Positions 1 to 10,249 of a stretch of DNA of 64,000 bases are shown here, in pieces. Position numbers and translations under genes: made by a program. Under the pieces are notes generated by a model, which saw nothing but the letters and a program-made list of their open reading frames with translations, searched no databases and was not told where the DNA came from. Every line of letters starts with the position of its first letter. The first letter of the stretch is position 1. Origin of the DNA: Symsagittifera roscoffensis (Eukaryota > Xenacoelomorpha > Acoela > Convolutidae); NCBI RefSeq assembly GCF_963678635.1, contig NC_087071.1, forward strand, positions 33,222,141 through 33,286,140, given 5' to 3'.

Positions 1-1662
1 ATCGTATACGATTGACTTGGTATGGTTTTGATTTTTAGAAATTTTCACCATATGGATTTGGCTACCATCCGTTCCAAGGATTTCAAGGTTACTGTTGGCA
101 ATTTTTGCAGCTTGCTGAAGCGCTATGGCTCCTACAGGATACCCCGACTCTACCATTTCTGCGTAAAGATCCGGACTTTTGGTATTCTCCAGCAAAATCA
201 TCATTTCATTACGATAGCATTCTTGAATAATGCGCGGAATAAATTCTTGAGGTACACCAGAATTCTTTAGATTTGATTCAGATTGATGTATTTTCCTTTG
301 AAGTTTTTTGAACTGCAATTTCTGTTCTCCAATGTGGTATTTATCGCATATTTGTTTTTTTTTTTCATTCGCCTGTTGTGCCAAATAGTTCAATGCAAAC
401 TCAGTGGCCGGCTTTAGAAATTCTCGGGTGAACTCGTGGCTCACAGACTTTGCGAGATGCTTCTTGCAATCTAGAATGAAAAGGTCAATTATCTCGTCTG
501 CTGTCTTCTGATTTGACAAACTGTCAGCCGGAGACGATGAAGCCTGCTTTTCTTTAGCTTCTTCTGAGTTCCGTTTGAGAGATCCTTCAATTTGATCAAC
601 GTGCCTATCAACGTGAGTTATAATTTTAACTGAATTGTAGAGTACTTTTGAAATTTGGCCAATTTTTATAATAGTAGCAGCTTTTTTACTGGCACCAGAC
701 GAAACGCCTGCACCTTTTGCACCGGCGTGTCTCGAAGCTTTCTGGATTGAAGAAATAAACCGATTTGCGCAACTTGATAGAGAAGCAGTCCAGCTATCTT
801 TGTTCTGAAAAACGTCTAGTAAAGTTTTATCCAGTGTTTTTTGCGTTAAACTTGGTCCCAGACTGTGAAAGGTCTTTTTGACTTCTGACTTCAGCTTCGA
901 AAAGTCTCGTTTTTCAATGATATACTGGAACGCGTTTCTTGTGAATTCCTCGATTTTATTTGAAAATAAATCGGCCATATGCGATGCCGCCCAGCTGGCA
1001 GTTACTACGCAGAGTTTCCTTCCGACTAATTTTGCTATTGTTTTGGCCACTACTTTAGCCCCCACTGCCTCAACTAGCTCTTTTCCTGCCAAACGAGCCA
1101 TAGCTTCGCCCCCAATTTTGAACCCATACTTCGACATCTGAGCTCCTCGGCACAGAAGCGCGCCCAATCCCACAGTGAAGACTGAAAAAGTTAAACTGAT
1201 AGCTTTGTGTTTAGCGTACGCTTTCCAGCTGAAATGACCAGAGTAAAAACACTCTGCCGCGTGAAGCAGGTCTGAAATCCCTTCACCGACGAGGTTGCTG
1301 CCCACAAGAGACATGAAACCAGTAGAAAAAAAAGTGATGAGAACCCCCAATGCAATTTGCACAATGCCTATCGCAATAATCGGAAGCACCATTACAACTT
1401 TGTCCCAAGTTGTTTGTCGACGAGAGATAACTATAATGCCAGACATACCATTGTTGACAAAATTATTGATTTCAGAGGACATTCCGGGGGTGTTGAGTTT
1501 ATCTTCGAAAGCTACATTGAGTGGTTTGAGATGACTGGTTGGAGTGGGGAATTTCCGCAAATGGCTTATACACTGCTCCATACGGATGCATAAATCATCT
1601 ACAAATGTTTTCATATCATCGGTCGGAACTTCGTTTTTGAAAAAAACTTCTGCTACTTTTTT
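1..1662 (-). CDS. C-terminal part of giant SecA-like protein (partial, runs off left edge)
   Basis: The minus strand is open without a stop from about 1662 to position 1, roughly 550 codons, so the gene continues outside the window. It follows the upstream segment in the -1 frame across the A-run at 1656-1662. Visible features are a hydrophobic helix long enough to span a membrane (about 1320-1400, VMVLPIIAIGIVQIALGVL), a second hydrophobic stretch (about 1150-1205) and an Ala/Gly/Val-rich helical region (about 1000-1130). A charged coiled-coil-like part with an 11-A run follows (about 280-400). The last 80 residues (YAEMVESGYPVGAIALQQAA, then a predicted beta strand) faintly resemble the second half of OTU-type cysteine proteases, but no GDGNC-type catalytic segment is visible before it. 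That resemblance is weak inference. The reading frame is directly seen; the function is unknown. Confidence 0.75.
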
Positions 1663-2376
1663 GTCTCTTCATCGCACAATTTGTTTGCTTTGGGATATGT
1701 TGGTTTAATGCAACCAATATCTACTAAATCTTCCCACAATTCGAGCCAGGGCATAACATTAAGCTCTATTTCGAGCTGCTTTGGAGGTTGTGATTTGAGT
1801 TTCTGCAGACAAGACAAGTAGCGGAGATCTTTTTCAATGCAGCTTTCGAACTCACTTTGAAATTGGGGGTAACAGACCAGTTTGTGATTCTTGAGTTTTC
1901 CGAAGTTCACAGTATGCGGACTGGATTCTTTGTCTTCCAGAATGCCTTCGCGCTTCAACTCGTCCATGATGTCTTGAGCACTTTTCTCGACCACGCCCTC
2001 AATTGCATGAAAAGTGTGTTTTGTTACACTACAGAACCTGCTCAGCACTACGTTCGTATTAACTAAAACTGCCGTGCAATTTTCGCGAAGAACATCCTGT
2101 TCGAATAATGATGTATAATTTTCGAAGGATTCCAACCTTTCCTCGAACTCTTGTCTGGTAATTGGGACGAGAGTTCCATCCTTGACACCTTCGAGTTGCT
2201 CATGATATAGCCAAATTTTTCTGTCACTTTTGTTCAATAGAATTGCCTTTGCCTGGCTTGTCTCAGAAAAAGCCTGTTTAATTTTTTCGTAAAGTTTCGG
2301 ATGATTTTCTGCCAGTAAATTTTTCGCAGCTTCTTCTTGCAAAGATACAAATCGCTTTTCATTTTTATAAATCTGC
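1653..2376 (-). CDS. Middle segment of giant SecA-like protein, in -1 frame relative to the SecA core
   Basis: This segment is about 235 codons, open on the minus strand and ending at TAG (1653-1655). It overlaps the end of the SecA-core frame (stop at 2234). Residues just before and after 2342 read as natural charged helical protein (e.g. EEAAKNLLAENHPKLYEKIK), while the competing SecA-core frame over 2234-2370 becomes a low-quality Arg/Lys-rich tail, so the true product probably switches frame near 2377-2381 (T5 on the plus strand). A TGA in this frame at about 2390 sets the upstream limit. No splice junction is visible at the switch. At the other end the stop follows directly after an A AAA AAG heptamer, and the protein continues in the -1 frame. 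I recognise no domain in this part. Confidence 0.7.
1656..1662 (-). promoter_or_regulatory. Candidate -1 ribosomal frameshift site (A AAA AAG then UAG)
   Basis: On the minus strand the zero frame reads ACA AAA AAG TAG. The heptamer A AAA AAG is aligned with that frame exactly as a -1 slippery site requires, the stop follows at once, and the -1 frame (GTA GCA GAA ...) is open to the window edge. No strong downstream stem is obvious. A missing A in the run would give the same picture. Confidence 0.4.
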
Positions 2377-5300
2377 TTTTTCGCATTTCATCCCAAAAGT
2401 CTTCGCGACTTGGCAACAAGCCTTTCATATCATCCTTCTTGATTTCCTTGCCTTCGTTTCTGTCCAGAAACGCGTCAATATCTTGTTCGTGCAATGCGTA
2501 TTTTTGCCTCAATTCTAACCATTGCTTCGAAACAACGCAGGGGTTTTTAACTAGCTTATTACAGATTAATTCCTGCAGAAATTGCTGAGCTTGATCCGGA
2601 TCAATGCCCTCAGACTGTATTAGACTGCTTGAGAGTTCAAATCCCAGTACGTTCCGAATAGAGTCAACAAATACTTCCAAAATTCCAGTTATTTCTTGTT
2701 TTTGAGTTTCGTAGTCATTGACTAGTACAAAACTGGGACCCGTGTTTGAGTAACTTTTCGCTATCTCGCCAACCGTCACAATCCACTCCGCCAGTTTCTC
2801 TTGACGATTTTTCAGATTCATCAGGGAGCTTCTGAGGAGTTTGAAGACCATCTCGCATTCTCTTGGGTTATCTTTCCTGTTGTGATTATATTTCTTGATT
2901 AGTGAATGTGCAGAATAGTATTGGGCTATCGCGCGATAATGGCAGTCGTCAGAAATGACTTCGTTCAGTTTCTTCAGTCCTGTATCATCCTCGATAAGGT
3001 TTGCATACTGAATCTTTTGCGCTGACCGATCAATGAGTTGCTCTTGAGCATTGTCGAGCTCAATCGCGTCGCTTATTTTGTTCAAAAACTCTTTAATCGA
3101 CGCATTTTTCAAATCATGTTTTTGTGTGGCACCTAATTGGTCTAGCAAAAAGGCCCAACTGTCGAGACAATTATTCAGAATAATATTCATAACTTGTTCT
3201 TTCTTTTTGACATCTGTAAACAGTCGGTTCAAAATTCCTTTGTTTTTGGATATCAGATGTTGACTCAACAGTTTGTATGAATCCTTGAACTGTTCAAGTA
3301 GGTTTTCTTCAGGCTTGGTGTAATTTTTGTAGGTAGCTTCGAGGTCGTTCACAATTTTCTCCTCGTTTTTGTTTCGCTCTGTCTTCTGTTGAAAGAAGTC
3401 GGCAAACGAGCTCACTCTATCTTGGGAGGTTTTCGTCTCATCGCAGCAGATTATTTGGCCGCTTCCCTTTTGACCTTTCCGTGCAGTCCTTCCGAAGGCT
3501 TGTTCCTCAATTCTTACATTTGGAGGCATGTACGCTACACACACATGTAAGCCTCCTTTTTCGCTGAGCTCTTCGTTTATCTTAATATCCGTACCTCTGC
3601 CGGCTAAGTTGGTGGAAACTATGACGCACGGCTCCGTAATTTCTTCTTCGCTCCCAACGATTGGCACATAGCTGCGCGTGCAAACGTGCAGCGGGCATTC
3701 TAGAAACTTCTTGGATTCACCAACTGCCATTTTTGAAGTGTTTGCTGGGCTATTTGCAGGCATCAATTTTTTAAAAGCAGTTTCGACTATGTTGACTTGC
3801 TCTATGTTTTCACAAATAACCAAAACAACCTGTTTTTCGTGCGTTATCCTTACACATTCTTGCGTGAGCGCTTTGAGCCAAGTGTCTCGATGTCTGAAAA
3901 GGGCTGGTGTAATTTCTTCAAAACGAGACTCCTTAAAGGTAGGTATTTTACAAAAATCAACTCGGTAGATATTTTTTAGAAAGTTCCGTTCGCTTTGAGA
4001 ACCCAACGTACCTGAAAGCCCAAACAAATTGGACCCATACCTCTCAAAAAACTTAGTGTTTGATATGAATACGGCTTTCAAGGATTCCATTGAGAGACGG
4101 CAGGAGTGTTTGAGCTGGAGGAATTGATGGAGGCCACTGCTCCATTGCGAGGAGTACTGCTCTTCTCCCGTGTAGTTGTCCATAATAACGATGTTCGGTT
4201 CCGTTCGTCGTGCGGTCTCCGATCGATCAATGTCAATAATGTAGTCCTCATTGACGTTCATCCTTCGCGCCAGAAGTGCGTTTTCTGCCCATTCCTTCAA
4301 ATGAAGACCAACAAATTGTCTAAGGTTATTTGGAATTTCAACAGTCGTTCTTCGCCTGCTGCTATCTTTGATCAACGAAACAATTTTTCCTTTTTCCAAA
4401 TATGTCAACTCAATTTTGTTTTTGTGCAATTTATTGAGTGTTTTGCTATCTGTCAACAGTTGATTTCCATCTAAAATTTCTCCGTGTTTGTCTATGATTT
4501 CAAGTCGGATCAGTTCCTCCCAAACTCGTTCTAGTTTCATCTCTTCAACGTCAGTTCTATCACGAAGCTCATCTTTTACGAGAAGAGGATGCATTGCCTG
4601 TCTGGTGGTGAGTTCTATGGCTGCAACGTCCTTTTCGCTTCCTGTTACTCCGTGAGCATGAGCAACAGTCCACATATGAACGTACAGAGGTTCCAGAGCG
4701 TCCATACCTGGAATATTGTGCGACAAATAGAGAGTGTTGTTCCCTTTGTCTATCAACATGCTGTCTACTTCGTCTACGATCACGCAGCCTACTTTGCGAC
4801 TCTCGATTCCATTACCGACGTTGTAGAATCGGTCTAGGAGCAGGTCTCTCTGGAAACAACTGATGTCTCCGTAGATCACGTGGGACTTAGAATACATCTC
4901 CTGTCTCTTGTTCATCCCATCGACATTGTTATGTTCTGCATTTAAACCAAACAATCTGTACAGTTCTTTGTGCTCTTTCGCATCTCGCTCTGCCAAAACC
5001 ACTGAGCTAGTAATGATGTCGACGTTTTCATTTTCGACAAGAGCTTTGTAAATAGCAAGCGTTGCTATTATAAGAGACTTTCCTTCGCCCGTAGAAATTT
5101 GTTCGAGAATTCCTGCATTGCCTGTTTCAATGAAAATGACAACAGCCAGAAGTTGAGTGGCTCGTAAGTGAAAACCAACTTTGAGGTAAATTGCCTGATC
5201 TATTACACATAGAGTTTCAATCCAATAATTGCTTTTAATGTCCTTAAAATAGTCCCAGGTAAAGCTTTTCACCCAATTTTCTACATCTTTTTCCGTCCAT

Positions 5301-6432
5301 TGAGAAATGTTTTTCAAGACGCTTTCTTTATTGTCGCTAACTTTCCGGTTGAGCCTAGCTATTTCACTTTTTATTTTATGTATGAAATCTTTTGATCTAA
5401 GATTTAATTCTTGACATCTAAGGCTAAAAATTTCGCCCCTTGCCTTTGTTTTGAATAAGACTAGAATATTGCTTCTGAGACTTCCGGTTTTTTCGATTTT
5501 ATTGACTTTGTTTTTACAGGAAAGTAGTATTTTTTGGACCCTTTCACTGTTTGTAGAATCATCCTCCATGAGGTTTGTCAGTTGTTCAATGCTACGCGGT
5601 TGGCTAGACCTCAAATTTAGAGAAACATTGTAACTCCATTCAGAACTCGAGTGGTTTCGGAGAATGCTTTTAGTGTTTTTATCCAAAACCCACTTGTTTC
5701 GATACAAGTTGCGTAATGCTGTTTTCAGTTCAGTTTTGCCTAGATTGGTGAACTCCGAAAGTATTGCTAACAACTCAGAGGTATCTGCGTCTCCGCATTT
5801 TTGCCGAATTTCGCCCATGTAATAAGAAAGCTCTTCTAAATCTTCCGACTCCATTTCGGGGTTTACTTTCAATAACGAGATTTGAAGCACGGTTTCGAGC
5901 CACAAAAGACGCAACGGCCATGCACCCAGTCCAATGGCTAGTAGCTGGGCTGCTATTTCTTCGTCCAATTCAATTAGCGTTGAGTTTTCAAACAGAGCTT
6001 TGATATCATCCAAACTGCAGTCACAGGTTTTATCTTGATGTAACTTCAAGCTTAATAGTCGCATCAAAGGCCTGTTGTCAATGCCTGCCAAAAACTTTTG
6101 AATCTCGATACGATCGGCAACAGTCAGTTCGATCGCTTGTCGAAGTTGAAGCGTTAGAAGAGCCGGTAACCACTCAATTTGCGGGAAAGCGCCAAACAAT
6201 ATCAAATAATCACGTTCGTCATAAATAATTCTGTCCCCCAAAATATGCGACATAATCAATTCCATATCGATTTTGTCTACTTTTACTTCTTCAAATGAAA
6301 GTTTCCATATCATGACTCGTACTAAGTTGTCCAGACCAAAGTCTTCGCAATGCTTGAACATGTGAAGCATAGATGTCAAATTTCGATCCTTGACTGCTTT
6401 CAAATGAGTTTCGTACAGCCATTCTCGGTCAC
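2234..6432 (-). CDS. SecA-like DEAD/helicase motor ATPase, large exon
   Basis: This is a SecA-family superfamily 2 motor. In the roughly 1390-codon frame the order is a helical N-terminal region (residues 1-400), Walker A STGEGKS (about 436-442) and a LAERDAKEHKELYRLFGL block like SecA motif Ia. Then come YGDISCFQRDLL, Walker B VDEVDSML (about 540), GLHQFLQLKH (about 760) and LFGLSGTLGS. The second RecA-like domain has STNLAGRGTDIKI (about 934) and QAFGRTARKGQKGSG (about 974). These match bacterial SecA in sequence and order, but the preprotein cross-linking region is replaced by unrelated sequence and the C-terminal half is not bacterial. An acceptor AG at 6433-6434 and an upstream in-frame TAA argue that this is an internal exon. 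The first in-frame ATG is at 6370. The frame stops at 2234, but the protein probably leaves it near 2380. SecA drives protein translocation in bacteria; the role of eukaryotic relatives is not established. Confidence 0.9.
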
Positions 6433-6445
6433 CTTAGTTTTCCGA
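6431..6445 (-). other. 3' splice acceptor of the SecA exon
   Basis: The AG at 6434-6433 precedes the exon starting at 6432, and an in-frame TAA lies just upstream. A branch-like GCTAAT sits about 15 bases upstream. The pyrimidine tract is weak. The exon needs one base from the previous exon, which the donor at 24604 supplies in frame. Confidence 0.45.
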
Positions 6446-6502
6446 TTAGCTTATATCCAAATGCTTGTTTTTGTGAAAATAACAAGAAAAATTTGATACA
6501 AT

Positions 6503-6507
6503 TGAAC
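6503..6507. repeat. Target-site duplication TGAAC (left copy) of the outer Gypsy element
   Basis: TGAAC directly abuts the left LTR and is repeated exactly at 20833-20837 on the other side. This is the 5-bp duplication expected of Gypsy-type integrases and fixes both ends of the outer element. Confidence 0.85.
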
Positions 6508-6752
6508 TATCACACCGTATTGTATAATCTGTTATTGGATCCGAACGGATTGGCTAATGAGGACTAAATAAGTATGCTTAAGAAAAGTAACTGAACATAA
6601 ATATGAAATTAACACCAACTGAACGTTATCGCTCAGCGATATGAGCTTTTTTAATCTTTAAGGCCATCCAACTGATCTCTGGCTAACTATACACAAATTA
6701 TATTTAAATTTTAAAACTTGAAAATGGTTCGTGCAAATCCGACCGGATGACA
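6508..6752 (-). repeat. 3' LTR of the outer Gypsy element
   Basis: The sequence aligns end to end with 20591-20832 with many substitutions. The plus-strand end GGATGACA matches the other copy. The start TATCA is a decayed form of the TGTCA of the other copy. Confidence 0.85.
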
Positions 6753-6761
6753 TTCCCCCTC
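6753..6761 (-). other. Polypurine tract of the outer Gypsy element
   Basis: On the minus strand GAGGGGGAA directly precedes the LTR start TGTCATCC, as expected for the plus-strand primer of reverse transcription. Confidence 0.7.
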
Positions 6762-6784
6762 ATAAAAATAAACGGAGTTTTTCC

Positions 6785-6853
6785 CGTCCCAGTGGGACCA
6801 AAAATGAGTTTTATAGTCCCTTTGGGACTGGAGTTTTATTGTCCCTGTGAGAC
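6785..6853. repeat. Three short palindromes of GTCCC..GGGAC type
   Basis: GTCCCAGTGGGAC, GTCCCTTTGGGAC and the decayed GTCCCTGTGAGAC occur in a row about 28 bases apart, each able to form a small hairpin. They lie in the 3' untranslated region of the outer Gypsy element just before its polypurine tract. Confidence 0.6.
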
Positions 6854-7256
6854 TTATTTGATTGCCCCTCCTCAGTTTTAGTCTCTGGTGTTGCTCTGTG
6901 GATGTATTCTTGCCTCCGCGGGTGTTGTTTTTGTGAACGTAATGTCCTTGGTCGACGGCGCTGTTTGGGGTTCTCCCTACCCATGGATTTTCACCTGTTC
7001 CTCTGTGGTACTTGCGTCGTTTTTCGGTATTATGTTTTCAGTGTGTGTTGTTTTCTTTGGTTTTTCCGAAGTGGTAACTAACTCTATCATTCTTATTGCC
7101 TCGCTGTATTTTTGTCTTGATTTGATTGTTTCCAGGGATTTTACGCATGCGACAAATTCCGGGAATCATTCTCAAACCCCACTTCACGTATGAAACTTTT
7201 GCCTGGGGTTCCCTTGGTTTGTTGTGTGCCCTTGTTCTGTCGCTCTGCAGACGCAA

Positions 7257-8590
7257 TTAAAAAGATCGAGGCGAATCAATGGTATGTTTTGGGATTGTGT
7301 TTCCCAATGCTGTTGTGATTGTGGCCCGTCGGTTCCGTGAAGATTTTCGTGTCAGTGCAGGTTGCAGCGCCGGTGTTTTTTTGTGTCTATCGTTTTGGGG
7401 AGGGTGCCGTGTTCTCCGAGACAGTGGATGACCATCCATCGCTTGATGAGGGTTACGTTTCGGTTTCCTTTTTCTCCGCGTTTTTTAGTGTCATGCCTCT
7501 GGCTTGCCTGGGGCTGGGTTATCCGCCCGTCCTTTTTCCTGTCTTTGGTTTTGCTTTTTGCTTCTTCTCAGCGTCGGCGTCCTTCTTGATCTGTAGCTCC
7601 TTCAGGGACATCTTCTTTGGAAGTTCTTTGGAAGTCTTGTCATGGCATCCTCTTTCAACCTTTCATGTTGGGTACATTTGGTAGTTCGATGTCTAAAAAA
7701 GGTAAGCATGTCCCTGTTTTCCTAGCATATATATTTGCTACATAGTTGCTCAGCTGTGACGGTCTGCATGGTGCGTATCCTTTTGAATTTGGTACAAATG
7801 CGAAACCACTGTTTCTTAGTAAGCGAGGTTGTTTTACCTTAGTCTGTACCCAGGCCGTGTGTGGTGTATAGATAAAAATCCTACCATCTATTGTTTTGTA
7901 TGCTTGTTCAAATGTTTTTGGGTCTTTAACTTTTGTCGCGATACCGACAGTTTTTTGAGCTACCTGCTGTATTGGTTTTTTGATGTTTGTGTCCGCTTGT
8001 TTTTGTGTTCCATTATATCTTAGATTTAAGGCTTCTTTTTTGTTAGCTATTGAATATCTTGTTCTCACACCTGTTTTACTCTTCATAGGGATTTGTTCGA
8101 TGGTTTGGGGAGATTCTTAAATGGTCATCGTGTTTTTTTCCGATTCAGATCAACATTGAAAGACGTGCATGATATCTGGTTGAAGTAGAGGACAGATCAG
8201 GTTTTTCCGTTCTAAGCCAGCGCTTTTCCATCTTTCCAGCTTAGATTATTCGGTAAGCTAGTTGTGGCTAAGTTGGATAGTGATGTATTGGGTTTTTGGT
8301 CCATTTGGACTTCGATGGGAGATTTTTTTATTGTTTTTTTTGTGACGTTATTCATAATGTTTTATGATTTCAGCTACGTCCGAGAAAACTTATTGGGGGT
8401 GTTATAAGTGTCTATTCGAATAAACCCCAACTCTTTTTTCAGTGTTTGCATTAAGTTTTTGACAATCCCTATGGATCTGTGATGATCAACCGGTGCAAAA
8501 AGATTTCAATTTTGTTGGATTTGAAAAAAAAGCAGAAATTTTTGGCTCTAAGCGTTTGTGGTTGAGCACACCCAAGTTTTTGAGATACCA
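7257..8590 (-). pseudogene. Decayed integrase core and C-terminal tail of outer Gypsy pol
   Basis: The minus-strand frames here are short. The longest (7655-8086) is a basic 143-residue piece and 7257-7439 is Arg/His-rich. Both fit the position and composition of an integrase C-terminal region and tail. Between 8090 and 8590 the integrase core is too damaged to follow. The assignment rests on position between the zinc-binding domain at 8600-9000 and the 3' LTR, not on a clear motif. Confidence 0.45.
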
Positions 8591-8597
8591 CATTGTT

Positions 8598-9490
8598 TCA
8601 GATATAACTTTGCATGAATTTTCTTGCTTTATCGGCCGTAGTAATTGAGATCACTTTTGCTCTAAGAAATTTTGTCGATTTGTCTACAGCGACTAATATG
8701 TATGCGTCTTTATGCAATTCGTCTGGGAGGGGCTCGGCAAAATATATTTGAACTTTCTCATTTGGTTCTTCTACTGGTCCCACTTGGAATGAATGTGGTT
8801 TTTCTATTGCCGGTTTTAAGTTTGTACACTGCTCTTTGCACTGTCGGCAGTTTTGAGCCATTTGTACAATTGTGCGGTGGATACGTGGAAACCAGATTTT
8901 TTCGCTCAAATCGAGCATCGCCGCCGCTCCCGGATGGTTCAAATGTAGGCTGGACGGTTTGCCGCAATGCTGCGGGATGATTATCTGGTCGTTTAATAGG
9001 AGGCAATTGTCCTTGACGTGCAGTCGGTTAAGTAGATTGCTTTCCAGTCCCGTTTCTGGACGAAACTGACTATCGGTTTAATTTTTCTTTTCCTGCGGGT
9101 GGCCGCGACTTGTATTTTTTTTCGGTAGAGTGGCGTGTCATCTTCCGCCTCCATTGTTGTGACCCCGTCTGCTGTCTCTACGACAATTGCTACAATCATT
9201 TCGATGCTAGCTTCTAATTGAGTGCCGGACATGGTCGGTGGGAACGCGTTGGGTAAAGTTTCCTCAAGGCCACCATGTTGCAAGTCAGCTCTACTGACGC
9301 AGTACTCGAACTGTTCGTTTACCTCTACTGAGAGTTTTGTCTGTGGTTGCATGTCGGTTAAGGCTTTCGTCGATTTTGTATTTGTTTTTTCGATTCTTTT
9401 TTTCTTTGACTCAGTTTGAGTCTCTCTGGCTTTTGGTAGACTGCAGATCCTTTCGGATGTATCTGCTAGGGAAGTTGTGGTGTTCCGCAA
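8598..9490 (-). pseudogene. Integrase zinc-binding domain and start of core, outer Gypsy pol remnant
   Basis: The frame 8598-8942 shows the H2C2 integrase zinc-binding pattern: a HPG motif, FPRIHRTIVQMAQNC and CRQC. The beginning of the core follows, with ILVAVDKSTKFLRAKVIS carrying the first catalytic Asp. It runs in phase with Gypsy order downstream of RNase H. The adjoining frame 8993-9490 (Lys/Thr-rich, DTPLYRKKIQVAATRRKRK) is the linker before the zinc domain. A frame change between the two and loss of the core after 8598 make it non-functional. Confidence 0.75.
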
Positions 9491-9547
9491 GTTTTTCAGT
9501 TGCGTGTTGCGAGAATTTTTGAGTTCCTACTAGTTTCCATCTGGTCT

Positions 9548-9898
9548 TTATCTCGTTGTTGAATATTCCGAAAACACGATTTTCGAAAATTTGAGCGTTT
9601 TTCTGATGGGCATAAGTTCACTGGCGTCTCGCTCGAACCGTTTGCGGCGAGCTTGATGTTGATGGTGGCTAGCTTGTTGTCGTGGAGTGAGTCGTCCAGA
9701 GTTCGTACGTGGTCGTTTGCTTTCTTCTATTTCAAAGTGGGTCCGACAGGCTCTCTTCCCGATCGAACTCTCCTCTTCACACGCGCTCAGAGTTTCGTTC
9801 TCTGGGGGATGTTTTCGAAAAACAGCCTCCCCGTGGGTCTGTGCACTATCGGGGATTAATGTCCCTTTGGGGCTTTTTGTTTCATTTTGTAGTCTCAT
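9548..9898 (-). pseudogene. Spacer segment of outer Gypsy pol between RNase H and integrase
   Basis: This is a 116-codon minus-strand frame, rich in Glu, Arg and Ser (ESKRPRTNSGRLTPRQQ), with no catalytic motif. It lies between the RNase H remnant (10270-10600) and the integrase zinc domain, so it is best read as the variable linker of the same polyprotein. Confidence 0.4.
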
Positions 9899-10249
9899 TA
9901 TGCGATTGTTGAATCTCGGCGATGAAAAAAATTGTCTTTTGATTATTTGACAATTTGGTTGCTAAGTTTTGAGAGTGAGATCGGTGAGGTGAGCGTTTTT
10001 TTTTTGAATTGATTGACCGTTTGTGTAATGTTTAGAATGGTTAAAATGCCCTTGACATGTTAATTGAGCTGTTCCATTCCTTTTATATTCTGCGCGATTT
10101 TTGATTAACAGAAAATGGGCACGGTTCTGGTTGGCTAGCCTGTTCAGTATGACGTTTTCAATCAATCCAAGGTTGGAAATGAACTAGTTAATTGATGCCA
10201 CAACAATTTCCTTGTTATACTCACGGGGGGAAGGTAAAGCTACTCATAC

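Noticed and set aside
1295-1593. Plus-strand frames at 0.9-1.6 kb
   Set aside because: They are antisense to the uninterrupted minus-strand SecA-like tail.
2234-6432. Bacterial contamination as the source of the SecA gene
   Set aside because: The protein is far longer than bacterial SecA and has non-bacterial segments. It has splice-type boundaries and lies in one contig with Gypsy elements on its upstream side, so host nuclear DNA is the better reading.
7319-7684. Plus-strand frames inside the outer Gypsy region
   Set aside because: Phe/Ser/Val-rich shadows of the minus-strand polyprotein.
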